The notes: generated by a model not told the origin, from the letters alone. A stretch of 64,000 bases of DNA from Polyangium fumosum (GCF_005144585.1 NZ_SSMQ01000044.1:44859-108858), one strand, 5' to 3'. Shown: positions 12,353-21,791, counted from the stretch's first letter. Translations and numbers: made by a program.

Positions 12353-15300
12353 GATCCGTCCTCCGACGCACTGCCAAGTCCGTACTGCTTCACGAGCTGC
12401 GAGAGCCGCGGCCGCTTCATCCCCAGAAGCACCGCAGCGCGGGTGATGTTCCCGCCGCTCTCTTCGAGCGCGCGCGCGATGCACTCACGCTCGATCTTCC
12501 GCTTCATGTCGCTCAGGCTGACGCCCGAGCGGACGTGCGCGTACGTCACCTCGACCGGCGTCGAATCGCCCTCCCCTTGCGATCTTCGCTCGGCGAGCTG
12601 AGTGGCGCCCCCGCTCCCCCCATGCGCGTCCTGCTGCTCCGATGACGAGGGCGGCGACGAGCCCTTCGTGATCTCGGCAGCCACGCCGCGCATGTACTCG
12701 ACGTTCGTCGTGAAATCCTCGAGCTCGATGACGTCGCCCTCCGCGAAGAGCGACGCGGCGCGCAGCGCGTTTTCGAGCTCGCGCACGTTGCCGTGCCACG
12801 CGTGCCGCATCAGCGCTTCGATCGCCCGATCCGAGAGCCGCTTCTGCGGCTCGCCCCGCTCCTGCGCGATGCGGGCGAGCAAGGCCGACGTGATGAGCGG
12901 CATGTCCGCGATGCGCTGGCGGAGCGCCGGGACCTCGAGCACAACCTGCCGCAGCCGGTAGTAGAGATCCTCGCGGAACTCGCCGCGCGCGACCATTCCG
13001 CGGAGATCACGGTGCGTGGCGCAAAGGATCCGCACGTTCGCGCGGATCGGCTGGGCGCCGCCGACGCGCTCGAAGCTCTTGTCCTCGAGCACGCGGAGGA
13101 GCGCGACCTGCGTTCGCTGCGAGATGTCGCCGATCTCGTCGAGGAAGATCGTGCCGCCCTCGGCGAGTTCGAAGCGGCCGCGGCGCCGCGCCTGCGCGCC
13201 GGTAAACGCGCCCTTCTCGTGGCCGAAGAGCTCAGAGAGCAGGAGCGTCTCGACGAGCGCCGAGCAGTTCACCTTGACGAGCGGGCCCGCGCGGCGCGGG
13301 CTCATCTCGTGGATCGCGTCGGCGACGAGCTCCTTGCCGGAGCCGCTCTCGCCGTGGATCAGCACGGTCGTGTCGGCCTTCGCGACCTTCTTGATGGCCG
13401 AGAGCAGCGCGAGCATGGTCGCGTCGCGCCCCACGATCCGCTCGATCGCCGTCACCGACGAGCGCGACGGCGACGACGAGGCGCGCAACGACGGCGGCGA
13501 CGAGCTCAACGACGGCGAGGAGCAGCCCGCGCACGACGCATCGCCGCACCGCTCACAAGGCCGGAGCCCCGGCTCGCTCGAACGCGGCGCGCGCACTTCG
13601 AGGGCCGTGAGGCCACGAAGCTCCGGCCGCGCGAGGAATCGCTCGCGGATCCCCTCGGGCAAGGACGACGCCATGCGATCGCGGGACGCGAGCGCCGCGT
13701 GCAGGTGCGCCTCGGCCTCACGCACATCGCCCCGCGCGACCTCCGCGTGGCAAAGCAACACGCGCGCCTCGCGTTCGAGCTCGGGAGCGTCCGCTTCCCG
13801 CGCGAGATCGAGCGCCTCCTCGGCGGCGCCGTCCCACGCGTCCCCGGCGGCGCGTGCCCGCGTCGCTTCGAGGAGCGCGACCTCCGCACGCGCGCGCGTC
13901 GAGCTCGCATGCGCTCGCGCGCGCTCGATCGCCTGTGCGGCGCGCGCCACGTTGCCGTCGTCGAGCGCGATGCGCGCCGCGAGGCAGTGGCACTCGCAGA
14001 GCTTCGCGCCGTTGCTCGATCCGCTCGCGCCTGCGATGGCCGACGCGAGCTCCGCCCGCGCTTCGAGCGTCCTGCCGCGCGCGAGGTGGATCCGCGCCGC
14101 GACGAGCGCGAAGTGCGGCGCGCGTGTCCCCGGGATCGCCGGGCCGCACGCCTGTCGTCCGAACGCGAGCGTCTGCTCTGCCTCGGCCACAAGCCCGAGA
14201 TCGAGCCGGAGCTCCGCGAGGTTCGGGATCACGGTGGCGAGGAAGAGCCGCTCGCGGATGCGGCGGAAGACCTCGATCGCGCGCTCCGAGAGGTGGAACG
14301 CCTCCGGATAATCGCGCTTCAGGATGGCAATGGTCGCGAGGTTCGTCAGCGCGAACCCGACGGCGCGATGCTCGCCGCGCGCCGTGCCGTCGTCGAGCAC
14401 GGAGGCGAGCATCGGACGCGCCTCGTCGATCCGGCCGGCCGAGAGCACGGCGATCGCGCGGTTGAGCCGCGCCCGAAGCTCCGCGATCCCCTCACCGCCG
14501 CACGCCGCTTCCCACGCGTCGGCCGCGAAATGCGCCTCCGCCTCGCTCCACGACGCCGCCGCAAGCAGGAGCTTGCCGAGCACGTTCCGCGCCCCGAGCC
14601 GCGTCGCGAGATCCGACGCGCCGCCCTGTGCTTCCTGGGCAAACCTTCGCGCCGCTTCGAGATCACCGGCCGTGTACCGGACTTCGGCGAGCTCCACGGC
14701 CGCACGCGCGCGCGCGCCGAACGCATCCGCGCGGCCCATGGCGCGTTCGAGCACGATCGTCGCCGTCGTGAGATCGCCCTCGGCGCTGAGCGCCTTGCCC
14801 AGCGTGATCATCACCTCGGGCGCGTTTCCATCCCGCGCCGCCGCGGCCCGCGCGAACCCTGTCGCCCGCTCCGCATCGCCGACGCGAAGCGCGAGCTCGG
14901 CCGAACGCAGGAGCGCCTGCGTCGTCGACGCGTCCGAGAAGAGCGCGAGCGCCGCTTCCCACCGTCGCCAGAAATCCACCCGCGCGGAAGGCTCTGCCAC
15001 ACCCGCGAGCGCGCGCGTCGCGAGCAGTTCCGCCCGCTCCGCGTCGCCCGCGCGCGCCCACAACTCGGCCGCGCGGAGCATCGCCCAGGGATCCACGGGG
15101 AACACCGCTTCGAGCGCGCTCGCCACGGCGACCGCATCCTCGCGATCAGCTTCAAGCTCGATCGGTGCGGCGCCCGTGAGCTTCATCGAGCCCGCCGTGT
15201 CGATCGTCGCCACGCCCCGCGCGACGAGCGCCTCCACGTCCACGCTCGCGCCGAGTCGGCTCGCCTCCGCCGCGGGCAAACTCCGTTGCGCGAGCGCGAG

Positions 15301-16062
15301 CCGCGCGCAAAGCCGCCTCTGCGCCGGTTCCAGCACGATCGGCTCGGCGCGCCCGTCGAGCGGCGCCCGGCGCGCCGCCGACCACCAGCGCTCCAGCGCT
15401 TCGAGACGGCCCTCCTCCGCACCGAGACGAAGCTCGGCCGCCTGCGCGATCGCCTCCCAGTAGCGCCGCAGATCCTCCGGCGACGCGATCGGATCGATCT
15501 GCACGAGGCGCGCGCCTGCCGGCGCCGAGGCCACCTCTCTCAACACGAGCACGAGCGGCGCGGCGCCTCCACGCGGCGCGACCACGAGGCGCGCCATCTC
15601 CTCCACGACCGCCTGTCCCCAGTGCGTCGGCGTGCCTTCGGACACGACGATCATCGCGCCGTTCGCCGCGCCGAGGATCCTTGCAGCCACGAGGCGCGGC
15701 TCCACCACGTCGCCGATCCCCATCTGCGCGGCGATCTCGCGCCAGGGTTCGTCCCACGCGACCTCGGCGACTCGCACGCACGCGCGTCCGATCACCTGCG
15801 CGCGCCGCGCCGCGTGCGCGCCCACGGCCTCCAGCGTCGCGCGCGGCCCGTGCAGCACCACGAGCCCGCTCGCGCCTTTCGCGCAGAGCAGATCGTCGAC
15901 CGCCGCGAGCCCGCGGAGCGAAGCGCGCAAAGGGGCGGCGATCACCGCGCCAGACGGCAGCGCGCTCGCCTCCCCGCCGAAGACACCTTCGGTGCGAACA
16001 CCCAAAGGCTCCTGGGGTGAAGACCGATCAAGCGGAGAAGTGCGAGGTCCGGGGTCCGCCAC
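12349..16062 (-). CDS. Sigma-54-dependent transcriptional activator with large TPR sensor region
   Basis: A 1237-residue enhancer-binding protein. The first 320 residues look like a degenerate ATPase-like domain (VVLHGPRATLEAV where a P-loop would be). Residues about 325-800 are helical TPR-type repeats. A Cys motif CERCGDASCAGC (near 835-847), possibly zinc-binding, and a Ser-rich linker lead to the sigma-54 AAA+ domain with Walker A GESGSGKE (near 902) and the sigma-54 contact loop GAFTGA (near 952). A Fis-type helix-turn-helix closes the protein (about 1195-1230, NITRAAVLLGMKRPRLSQLV). There is no receiver domain, so control may act through the TPR region. It starts at GTG 16062 and overlaps the lipoprotein gene by 4 nt. 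Confidence 0.93.
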   Translation of the reverse strand: MADPGPRTSPLDRSSPQEPLGVRTEGVFGGEASALPSGAVIAAPLRASLRGLAAVDDLLCAKGASGLVVLHGPRATLEAVGAHAARRAQVIGRACVRVAEVAWDEPWREIAAQMGIGDVVEPRLVAARILGAANGAMIVVSEGTPTHWGQAVVEEMARLVVAPRGGAAPLVLVLREVASAPAGARLVQIDPIASPEDLRRYWEAIAQAAELRLGAEEGRLEALERWWSAARRAPLDGRAEPIVLEPAQRRLCARLALAQRSLPAAEASRLGASVDVEALVARGVATIDTAGSMKLTGAAPIELEADREDAVAVASALEAVFPVDPWAMLRAAELWARAGDAERAELLATRALAGVAEPSARVDFWRRWEAALALFSDASTTQALLRSAELALRVGDAERATGFARAAAARDGNAPEVMITLGKALSAEGDLTTATIVLERAMGRADAFGARARAAVELAEVRYTAGDLEAARRFAQEAQGGASDLATRLGARNVLGKLLLAAASWSEAEAHFAADAWEAACGGEGIAELRARLNRAIAVLSAGRIDEARPMLASVLDDGTARGEHRAVGFALTNLATIAILKRDYPEAFHLSERAIEVFRRIRERLFLATVIPNLAELRLDLGLVAEAEQTLAFGRQACGPAIPGTRAPHFALVAARIHLARGRTLEARAELASAIAGASGSSNGAKLCECHCLAARIALDDGNVARAAQAIERARAHASSTRARAEVALLEATRARAAGDAWDGAAEEALDLAREADAPELEREARVLLCHAEVARGDVREAEAHLHAALASRDRMASSLPEGIRERFLARPELRGLTALEVRAPRSSEPGLRPCERCGDASCAGCSSPSLSSSPPSLRASSSPSRSSVTAIERIVGRDATMLALLSAIKKVAKADTTVLIHGESGSGKELVADAIHEMSPRRAGPLVKVNCSALVETLLLSELFGHEKGAFTGAQARRRGRFELAEGGTIFLDEIGDISQRTQVALLRVLEDKSFERVGGAQPIRANVRILCATHRDLRGMVARGEFREDLYYRLRQVVLEVPALRQRIADMPLITSALLARIAQERGEPQKRLSDRAIEALMRHAWHGNVRELENALRAASLFAEGDVIELEDFTTNVEYMRGVAAEITKGSSPPSSSEQQDAHGGSGGATQLAERRSQGEGDSTPVEVTYAHVRSGVSLSDMKRKIERECIARALEESGGNITRAAVLLGMKRPRLSQLVKQYGLGSASEDGS

Positions 16063-16107
16063 GGCTTCTTCAGCGTACGGTCCGTGGCTCGCTCACCGCA
16101 ACGTTTT

Positions 16108-16947
16108 TCAGGCGCCGCCCGGCGCCTTTTCGAGCACCGTAACGATGGCGTCGAAGCTTTCCGCCGGCGCATCGCCCAGGGCGCGCGCGAGCGGCACCTG
16201 CAACCTCGAAGCCGCCACATAAAGAGGCACGAGGTGCGGCGCCGCGCGCGAGAGCATCTCGAGGTGCCGGCCCACGCCCGCGGCGTCCCCGCGACGCACC
16301 GGCCCCGTGAGCGCCGCCGGCAAACCCATCGCTTCGACGTTGTCCGCGACGCTTCGAAGAAGCGGGCCCAGCATCGCCGCCGCCGTCTCCGCCGGCACAC
16401 CCGCGCGTCCGAGCAGATCCACCCCGCCCGCGGCGAGCGCCGCGGCCCCGTTCGCCACGAGCCCGGCCGCCGCGTGGTACAGCACGCGATCGAGCCCGGA
16501 GATCGTCCGCGGCGTCATCCCGAGCTTTCGCCCGATCGCCGCCGCCGCCCGCACGGCGCGCGGATCTCCGTCCACGTGGAGCTGCCCGCGCGCGAGCGAC
16601 GGCGTGACCTCCGGCGACGCGAACGAGATCATCGGGTGCATTTGCGCGACCGCGACGTTCTCGCTCCGGAGCGGCGCGAGCGGCTCCGGGCCGAGCGCGC
16701 CCGCGCAATGCACGACGACCGCCCTTTTGTGCCCCAACAATCCCGCGTCCCGGATCCGCTCGGCGAGCGGCTGGAGATCACGATCCCGCACGGCCAGGAT
16801 CACGAACGGCGCGTCGATGCGCCGCGCCGGCAACCCGCTTCGTTGCGGGCGCAACGTCACCACGTACCCCGCGCGGCGCAGCGCCCGCGCGAGCCCTGCG
16901 CCGACCTTCCCTGCGCCCAGGATGAACACGCTCTTCTGCGCGGCCAT
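16108..16947 (-). CDS. Rossmann-like and DUF2520 domain protein
   Basis: A 279-residue protein with an NAD(P)-binding N-terminus (FILGAGKVGAGLARAL, glycine motif at 11-16) and a C-terminal all-helical DUF2520 region, resembling ketopantoate-reductase and pyrroline-carboxylate-reductase relatives. The substrate is unknown. The ATG at 16947 shares its A with the nadD stop (TGATG), so it is translationally coupled to nadD. In other bacteria this family often lies beside pantothenate genes; here it stands beside NAD synthesis instead. No transmembrane segments. Confidence 0.85.
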   Translation of the reverse strand: MAAQKSVFILGAGKVGAGLARALRRAGYVVTLRPQRSGLPARRIDAPFVILAVRDRDLQPLAERIRDAGLLGHKRAVVVHCAGALGPEPLAPLRSENVAVAQMHPMISFASPEVTPSLARGQLHVDGDPRAVRAAAAIGRKLGMTPRTISGLDRVLYHAAAGLVANGAAALAAGGVDLLGRAGVPAETAAAMLGPLLRSVADNVEAMGLPAALTGPVRRGDAAGVGRHLEMLSRAAPHLVPLYVAASRLQVPLARALGDAPAESFDAIVTVLEKAPGGA

Positions 16948-17549
16948 CAGCTCCTCCGGTAGAGACCCCGCTCGGCCGCGTACGCGAGCACCTCGCGCGG
17001 CACGAGCTTCTCGACGCGCTCGATCTCGCCGCTGCCGATCGCGTCTCGCACCTCGGTGCTCGAGATCTTCGGCAGCATCGGCTCCGGCGCGCCCTCGGCC
17101 ATCACGCCCGCGCGGCCCACGAAGAGCGGCGGAGCGATCGCCTCGATCCGATCGAAGCGGTGCCACTTCGACAGGTCCGCGATCACGTCGGCGCCGAGCA
17201 AGAGGCGCATCGACCAGTCCGGGTGCTGCGCGGCGAGGTGCTCGAGCGTCCGCAACGTGAGGCTCTCGCCGCCGAGCTCGCGCTCCACGGAGGAGACGCG
17301 GACGCGCGGGATCCAGGCGAACGCGAGCCTGCACATCACGAGCCGATCCTCGAACGGCGCGAGCTCCTTGGCGAACGGATGCCTGTAGACGGGCACCACG
17401 AGCACCTCGTCCACGGGCTCCGTCGACAGCACGTACACCGCCGCGAGCACGTGCGCGACGTGCGGCGGGTTGAAGCTCCCTCCGAACACGGCGACCCGAT
17501 GCCCCGACGCGGCCGCGGGCGCGCTGCGCTCATCCGTTGCTCTTGCCAT
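16947..17549 (-). CDS. nadD: Nicotinate-nucleotide adenylyltransferase
   Basis: A 200-residue NadD, which transfers AMP from ATP to nicotinate mononucleotide to form deamido-NAD. The nucleotidyltransferase signature GGSFNPPH is at 23-30 and the C-terminal ISSTEVRDAI motif, equivalent to ISxTxxR, near 165. The start ATG 17549 lies inside the end of the upstream gene (20-nt overlap), and the stop overlaps the DUF2520 gene by one base. In many bacteria nadD sits with rsfS and obgE; neither is here. Confidence 0.9.
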   Translation of the reverse strand: MARATDERSAPAAASGHRVAVFGGSFNPPHVAHVLAAVYVLSTEPVDEVLVVPVYRHPFAKELAPFEDRLVMCRLAFAWIPRVRVSSVERELGGESLTLRTLEHLAAQHPDWSMRLLLGADVIADLSKWHRFDRIEAIAPPLFVGRAGVMAEGAPEPMLPKISSTEVRDAIGSGEIERVEKLVPREVLAYAAERGLYRRS

Positions 17550-18168
17550 CCTGCACCCGCATTTTGACGCCCGGCAGGCTCGGCCCTCCGCCCAGCATGT
17601 CCTCTGCGGTGACGGCCCCGCTCGCGTTCCGGATCTCCACGCGCACCCCGCCCGACGGCGCCTCTTCGAGCACGGCCATGCCGCCGCCCGGCGCCCCGAT
17701 CGGCCCCGGGGAGACGAACATCCGCGAACCGATGCGCTTCATCGTCGGCTCCTGGCTCCGCCCGAACACGAGCAAGCTCGCGGCCGCGATGTCGTCCTGA
17801 TCGAGGATGCCTTTGTCGTAGACGAAGACCGCGACGCGCCCGTCGACGAGCTCGATCGATCGGAGCTGGCGGCTCGGGATGCTCGTCAGCGCGCGCAGCC
17901 GCGACCGCGCGCGCTCGGCGGCCACGTAGGCGTCGATCGCCTCCGGCGTCGCGCGCGCGCAGCGCACCGCCGCGCGTGCATAGAGGAGATCCTCGCTCGG
18001 GTTCGCGTCGACGAGCCGGTACGCCCAGGCCTTCGCCACGAGATCGAGCGCGCCGTCGTCCGACAGGTAGATGATTTGGTCGACCTGGACCTCGTCCAGC
18101 AGGAGCTGCGCCGCCCGTGCAAGCGCGGGCAGATCTCTGTTGGCCGGTCCGAGGATGCCTAGGCGCAT
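17530..18168 (-). CDS. Hypothetical protein, possibly phosphoesterase-like
   Basis: A 212-residue cytoplasmic protein that I do not firmly recognise. The beginning MRLGILGPANRDLPALARAA followed by DQIIYLSDDGALDLVAKAWA resembles the first two strands of calcineurin-like phosphoesterases of the YfcE type. The metal ligands D-x-H and GNH(D/E) are not evident, however, so catalysis is doubtful. It is first in the operon with nadD, overlapping it by 20 nt. It is divergent from the SoxA-like gene across 91 nt. Confidence 0.72.
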   Translation of the reverse strand: MRLGILGPANRDLPALARAAQLLLDEVQVDQIIYLSDDGALDLVAKAWAYRLVDANPSEDLLYARAAVRCARATPEAIDAYVAAERARSRLRALTSIPSRQLRSIELVDGRVAVFVYDKGILDQDDIAAASLLVFGRSQEPTMKRIGSRMFVSPGPIGAPGGGMAVLEEAPSGGVRVEIRNASGAVTAEDMLGGGPSLPGVKMRVQDGKSNG

Positions 18169-18259
18169 CGATTCGAGAGGGTAGATCAGGCGCGAGTCCT
18201 CGTGGACCTTTGTTTGCGGGGGTCACCCCCGAGTTCGCCGTGCTATAGGGCCGTGGCCC

Positions 18260-19498
18260 ATGTTCCGGCGTACGCGGGCCTTCCGAGATCCGGTCACGAT
18301 CCACCTCGACGGCTCGCCGGTGCGGGCCGAGCGGGGCGAACCGCTCGCCGCCTCCCTCCTCGCCGAGGACAAGATCATCCTGGCGCGGAGCCCCAAGCTC
18401 CACCGCCCGCGCAGCGCGAGCTGCTTCCGCGGCGGGTGTGACGGCTGCCTCATGCGCGTCGACGGCACGCCGAACGTGATGACCTGCCTCCACGCGACCC
18501 GGGGCGACGAAGAGGTCGAGGCCCAGAACGTCGTCGGTTCGCGCCAGGCCGACCTCTTGCGGGTGACGGACTGGTTCTTCCCGAAGGGCATCGATCACCA
18601 CCACTTCATGGCGGGCGTCCCTGCGCTCGGCTCCATCATGCAGAGCTTCGCGCGCAAGATCGCGGGGCTCGGTCGCATGCCCTCGGAGATCGAGGCGCCT
18701 CGGCCCGCGCGCTTGCTCGAAGCCGACGTCGTGGTCGTGGGCGCCGGCCTCGCGGGCCTCGTCGTCGCGCAAAAGCTCGGCGCGGCGGGCGCGCGTGTCG
18801 TCGTCGTCGACGACGGCCTCTCGCTCGGCGGCTCGCTCCGCGCGCTCCCCGACCAAGCGCCGCACCTCGCATCGATCCGGCCGAGCGGTGACCTCGTCTT
18901 TTCTCGCGCCACGGCGGCCGGCATCTACCTCGGGGATCTGCTCGTCGCTGCGGAAGAAGGAGCCGTCGTGGTGCGCGCGCCTGCAAAGGTCTTCGCGACG
19001 GGCGCGCACGACGGCATCTCGGCCTTCCCGGGCAACGATCTTCCCGGCGTCTTTTCGGCGCGCGCGGTCTGCCTCCTTCATACGTACGGCGTGGAGCCCG
19101 ACGGCCCCGTCGTCGTCGCGGGTGAAGGGTTTTGGGCTGACGAGCTCGCACGACGGCTCGGCGATCGCGTGGTGCGCTGCGAGGCGTCCGCCCTCGCGGG
19201 CGTCGAAGGCACGGGCCAGGTGAAGCGTGTTCTCCTGCGCGAAGGCGCAGACGACGAACGCCGCATCGATACGGAGATCCTCGCTCTCGCGCTCCCCGGC
19301 GCGCCTGCGTTCGAACTCGCGGCGCAGGCCGGGGCCGAGGTGCGGTTCGATCCTACGCGCGGCTACGCGGTCGCTTGTGACGCGAACGGCGCGGCAGGCG
19401 AAGGCATCTGGGCCGTCGGCGAATGCACCGGCATGGACTTCGATCCCGACGTGATCACGGCCGCGGCCGAGCGCTGCGCCGCCGCGATCAACGCTTGA
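18260..19498 (+). CDS. SoxA-like (2Fe-2S) and FAD-dependent oxidoreductase, short form
   Basis: A 412-residue protein. The N-terminal domain resembles that of sarcosine oxidase alpha subunits and D-hydroxyproline dehydrogenase subunits, with four cysteines in plant-type spacing (C55, C60, C63, C76; CFRGGCDGC then TCLHA) that could hold a 2Fe-2S cluster. An FAD/NAD Rossmann fold begins near 155 (VVVVGAGLAGLVVAQKLG), and a second nucleotide-binding part ends with WAVGECTGMDFDPDV. The C-terminal GcvT-like folate domain of full SoxA is missing and no SoxB/D/G partner is adjacent, so it is probably an amino-acid or imino-acid dehydrogenase subunit acting with distant partners. Confidence 0.82.
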   Translation: MFRRTRAFRDPVTIHLDGSPVRAERGEPLAASLLAEDKIILARSPKLHRPRSASCFRGGCDGCLMRVDGTPNVMTCLHATRGDEEVEAQNVVGSRQADLLRVTDWFFPKGIDHHHFMAGVPALGSIMQSFARKIAGLGRMPSEIEAPRPARLLEADVVVVGAGLAGLVVAQKLGAAGARVVVVDDGLSLGGSLRALPDQAPHLASIRPSGDLVFSRATAAGIYLGDLLVAAEEGAVVVRAPAKVFATGAHDGISAFPGNDLPGVFSARAVCLLHTYGVEPDGPVVVAGEGFWADELARRLGDRVVRCEASALAGVEGTGQVKRVLLREGADDERRIDTEILALALPGAPAFELAAQAGAEVRFDPTRGYAVACDANGAAGEGIWAVGECTGMDFDPDVITAAAERCAAAINA

Positions 19499-19500
19499 GG

Positions 19501-19522
19501 GCTCCGCTTCGACAAGCGGAGC
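19501..19522. terminator. Hairpin between convergent genes
   Basis: A perfect 9-bp inverted repeat (GCTCCGCTT / AAGCGGAGC) with loop CGAC, three bases after the stop of the SoxA-like gene and 18 bases before the stop of ccmB. No T-run follows on either strand, so it is more likely a 3'-end stabilising or Rho-assisted structure than a classical intrinsic terminator. Confidence 0.5.
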
Positions 19523-19540
19523 TACGCCCCCAACCCCCCA

Positions 19541-20221
19541 TCAACCGTCGATGAGCGTATCGAACAGCCCCACGCCGCCGGCGGTGAACACCGTCCCGAA
19601 CACGCCCATCAGCGCGAGGTAATCGAAGAGCTCGCTCGTCTCGGCGCCTCCGAAGAGCTCGCGCGTGCCGGCCACCGCGGCGAGCAAGGTCGGCGCGAGC
19701 AGCGGAAAGAACACGCTCGCGAGCACGAGATCCCTCGCCCGCGTGCGCACCGTCATCGCGCCGAAGAGCGTCCCCACCGCGGCGATCCCCGGCGTCGCGA
19801 ACAGCGCGATCAAGAGGAGTCCGGGTCCCATCCGGATCAGATCGACGGAGAAGAGCAGCGCGCTCACGGGGACCACGATCGCCTCCACGAGCCCCACGAA
19901 GATCGCCACGCTCACGGCCTTCCCCACGAAGATCGCGCCGCGCGACACGGGCAGGACGAGCAGCCCCGCGAGCGCGTTCTCCTCGCGCTCGCGTTGCCAT
20001 GTTCGTCCGACGGCGAGCACCGAAGCGAACGCGACGGAGACCCATATCACCCCGGGCGCCACGCCTTCCGTTGCTTCTTGTCCTGCGAAGAACGCGAGGG
20101 ACGCGATGACAGCGACGAGCACGGCGAAGAACCCGCTCGTGGTCACGATCTCGCCCGTGGACAGCTCGATGGCGAGGTCCTTCCCAGCGATGAGCGCTGC
20201 TTGCTTCAGGAATCGTTTCAC
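19541..20221 (-). CDS. ccmB: Heme exporter protein CcmB-like ABC permease
   Basis: A 226-residue integral membrane protein with six hydrophobic helices and the CcmB pattern: an N-terminal cytoplasmic segment, then KDLAIELSTGEIVTTSGFF, and the loop TWQREREENALAGLLVLPVS. CcmB forms the membrane part of the CcmABCD system that works in haem delivery to c-type cytochromes. The length agrees with the family if GTG 20221 is the start; the longer frame to 20293 adds 24 atypical residues. No ccmA, ccmC or ccmE is next to it. It is divergent from gltX across 103 nt. Confidence 0.82.
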   Translation of the reverse strand: MKRFLKQAALIAGKDLAIELSTGEIVTTSGFFAVLVAVIASLAFFAGQEATEGVAPGVIWVSVAFASVLAVGRTWQREREENALAGLLVLPVSRGAIFVGKAVSVAIFVGLVEAIVVPVSALLFSVDLIRMGPGLLLIALFATPGIAAVGTLFGAMTVRTRARDLVLASVFFPLLAPTLLAAVAGTRELFGGAETSELFDYLALMGVFGTVFTAGGVGLFDTLIDG

Positions 20222-20324
20222 GTGCGAGCTCGGAGCCGAGGGTATACACGCGTTGGCCGAGCATGCGGCGGGCGAGCACGCCGAGGCCGACAATCGCTAC
20301 GAAAAATGCTACAGCGCGGGCGCC

Positions 20325-21785
20325 ATGGCACAAGGCAAGCCTCGCGTTCGATTCGCCCCCTCTCCCACGGGCTACCTCCACATCGGCGGCGTCCGGACTG
20401 CGCTCTTCAACTGGCTCTGGGCGCGCAAGACCGGCGGCACCTTCGTCCTTCGTATCGAGGACACCGACCAGGAGCGGAGCACGCCGGAGAACGAGGCGAT
20501 CATCCTGCGCGAGCTGCGCTGGCTCGGCCTCGGCTGGGACGAAGGCCCCGAGGTCGGCGGCGAGCACGGCCCGTACCGCCAGATGGAGCGGCTCCCGCTC
20601 TACCAGGAGTACGTGGCGAAGCTCATCGCGGCGGGCGCGGCCTATCGTTGTTATTGCACGAAGGAAGAGCTCGACGCCCAGCGCGAGGCCCTGAAGGCCC
20701 GCGATCCGAAGGCCCAGTTCCGTTACCCCGGCACCTGCCGCGACCGTACGGGCCCGGCTCCGGATCGCCCGTTCGTCATTCGCTTCCGCGCACCGAACTC
20801 GGGCGCCGTCACCTACCGTGATCTCGTGTTCGGCGAGGTCGTCACGCCGAACAACACGCAACAGGACGCCGTGCTCATGCGTGCGGACGGCGTCCCGCTC
20901 TACAACCTCGGCGCCGTCATCGACGACATCACCATGGGCATCACGCTCGTGGCGCGCGGCCGTGATCACATGATCAACACGCCGCCGCAGATCCTGCTCT
21001 ACCAGGCGCTCGGCGCGCAGGTGCCGCAGTTCGCGCACCTGCCGATGATGCTCGCGCCGAGCGGCGAGAAGCTCTCGAAGCGGTACGGCGCGGTCTCCGT
21101 CGGCGAGTACCGCGAGCGCGGCATCTCCGCGGTGGGCCTCCTGAACTACCTCGTCCGCTTCGGCTGGTCCTTCGGCGACGAGGAGATCTTCTCGATGCAG
21201 GACCTCGTCCAGAAGTTCAGTTGGGAGAATTGCAGCAAGGCCGACGGCAAGTTCGACACGAAGAAGCTCGCGGCGATCGCGTTCGAGCAGCTCAAGTCCC
21301 CCGCGCTCACGCCCGACGAGGTGTACCTCGACGGCACGCTCCCGTTCCTCGAAAAACGAGGCTTCTCGGGCGTCGATCGCGAGACGGTCCGCGCGATCCT
21401 GCCGCTCATCCGCGAGCGCGCGCAGACGTACGCCGACGCGGCCGACGCGCTCGACTACTTCTTCCGCGATCTGCCCGTCTACGACGAGAAGGCCGTGAAG
21501 AAATTCCTCGTCGCGGACAAGGCCCCGCACCTTCGGGCCGTGCGGGATCTCTTCGCGTCGATCGACGACTTCTCCGCGAAGAACCTGGAGGCTCGGTTCG
21601 GCGAGCTCCTCACCGAGAAGAAGCTCGAGATCAAGGACGTGGCGCAGCCCGTCCGCGTCGCGGTCAGCGGCCGGACGGCGACGCCTGGGCTCTTCGACGT
21701 CCTCGCGCTCGTCGGCAAGCCGCGTGTCCTTGCGCGCCTCGATCATGCGCTCGGCCTGATTGCCGCTTCGTCCGGGGCCGGCTGA
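20325..21785 (+). CDS. gltX: Glutamyl-tRNA synthetase
   Basis: A 486-residue class I aminoacyl-tRNA synthetase. The HIGH-type signature is in PSPTGYLHIGG (12-22) and the KMSKS-type signature reads KLSKRYG (near residue 250). The Rossmann catalytic half and the helical anticodon-binding half are both complete, with normal length. ATG 20325 is chosen because the frame upstream is a shadow of ccmB. A CPBP protease gene follows after only 6 nt and may be co-transcribed. Confidence 0.97.
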   Translation: MAQGKPRVRFAPSPTGYLHIGGVRTALFNWLWARKTGGTFVLRIEDTDQERSTPENEAIILRELRWLGLGWDEGPEVGGEHGPYRQMERLPLYQEYVAKLIAAGAAYRCYCTKEELDAQREALKARDPKAQFRYPGTCRDRTGPAPDRPFVIRFRAPNSGAVTYRDLVFGEVVTPNNTQQDAVLMRADGVPLYNLGAVIDDITMGITLVARGRDHMINTPPQILLYQALGAQVPQFAHLPMMLAPSGEKLSKRYGAVSVGEYRERGISAVGLLNYLVRFGWSFGDEEIFSMQDLVQKFSWENCSKADGKFDTKKLAAIAFEQLKSPALTPDEVYLDGTLPFLEKRGFSGVDRETVRAILPLIRERAQTYADAADALDYFFRDLPVYDEKAVKKFLVADKAPHLRAVRDLFASIDDFSAKNLEARFGELLTEKKLEIKDVAQPVRVAVSGRTATPGLFDVLALVGKPRVLARLDHALGLIAASSGAG

Positions 21786-21791
21786 GCCGTC

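Noticed and set aside
12793..16020. Plus-strand open frame of 1075 codons
   Set aside because: Shadow of the sigma-54 activator gene; the composition is Arg-rich without domains, and the minus strand carries clear AAA+ motifs.
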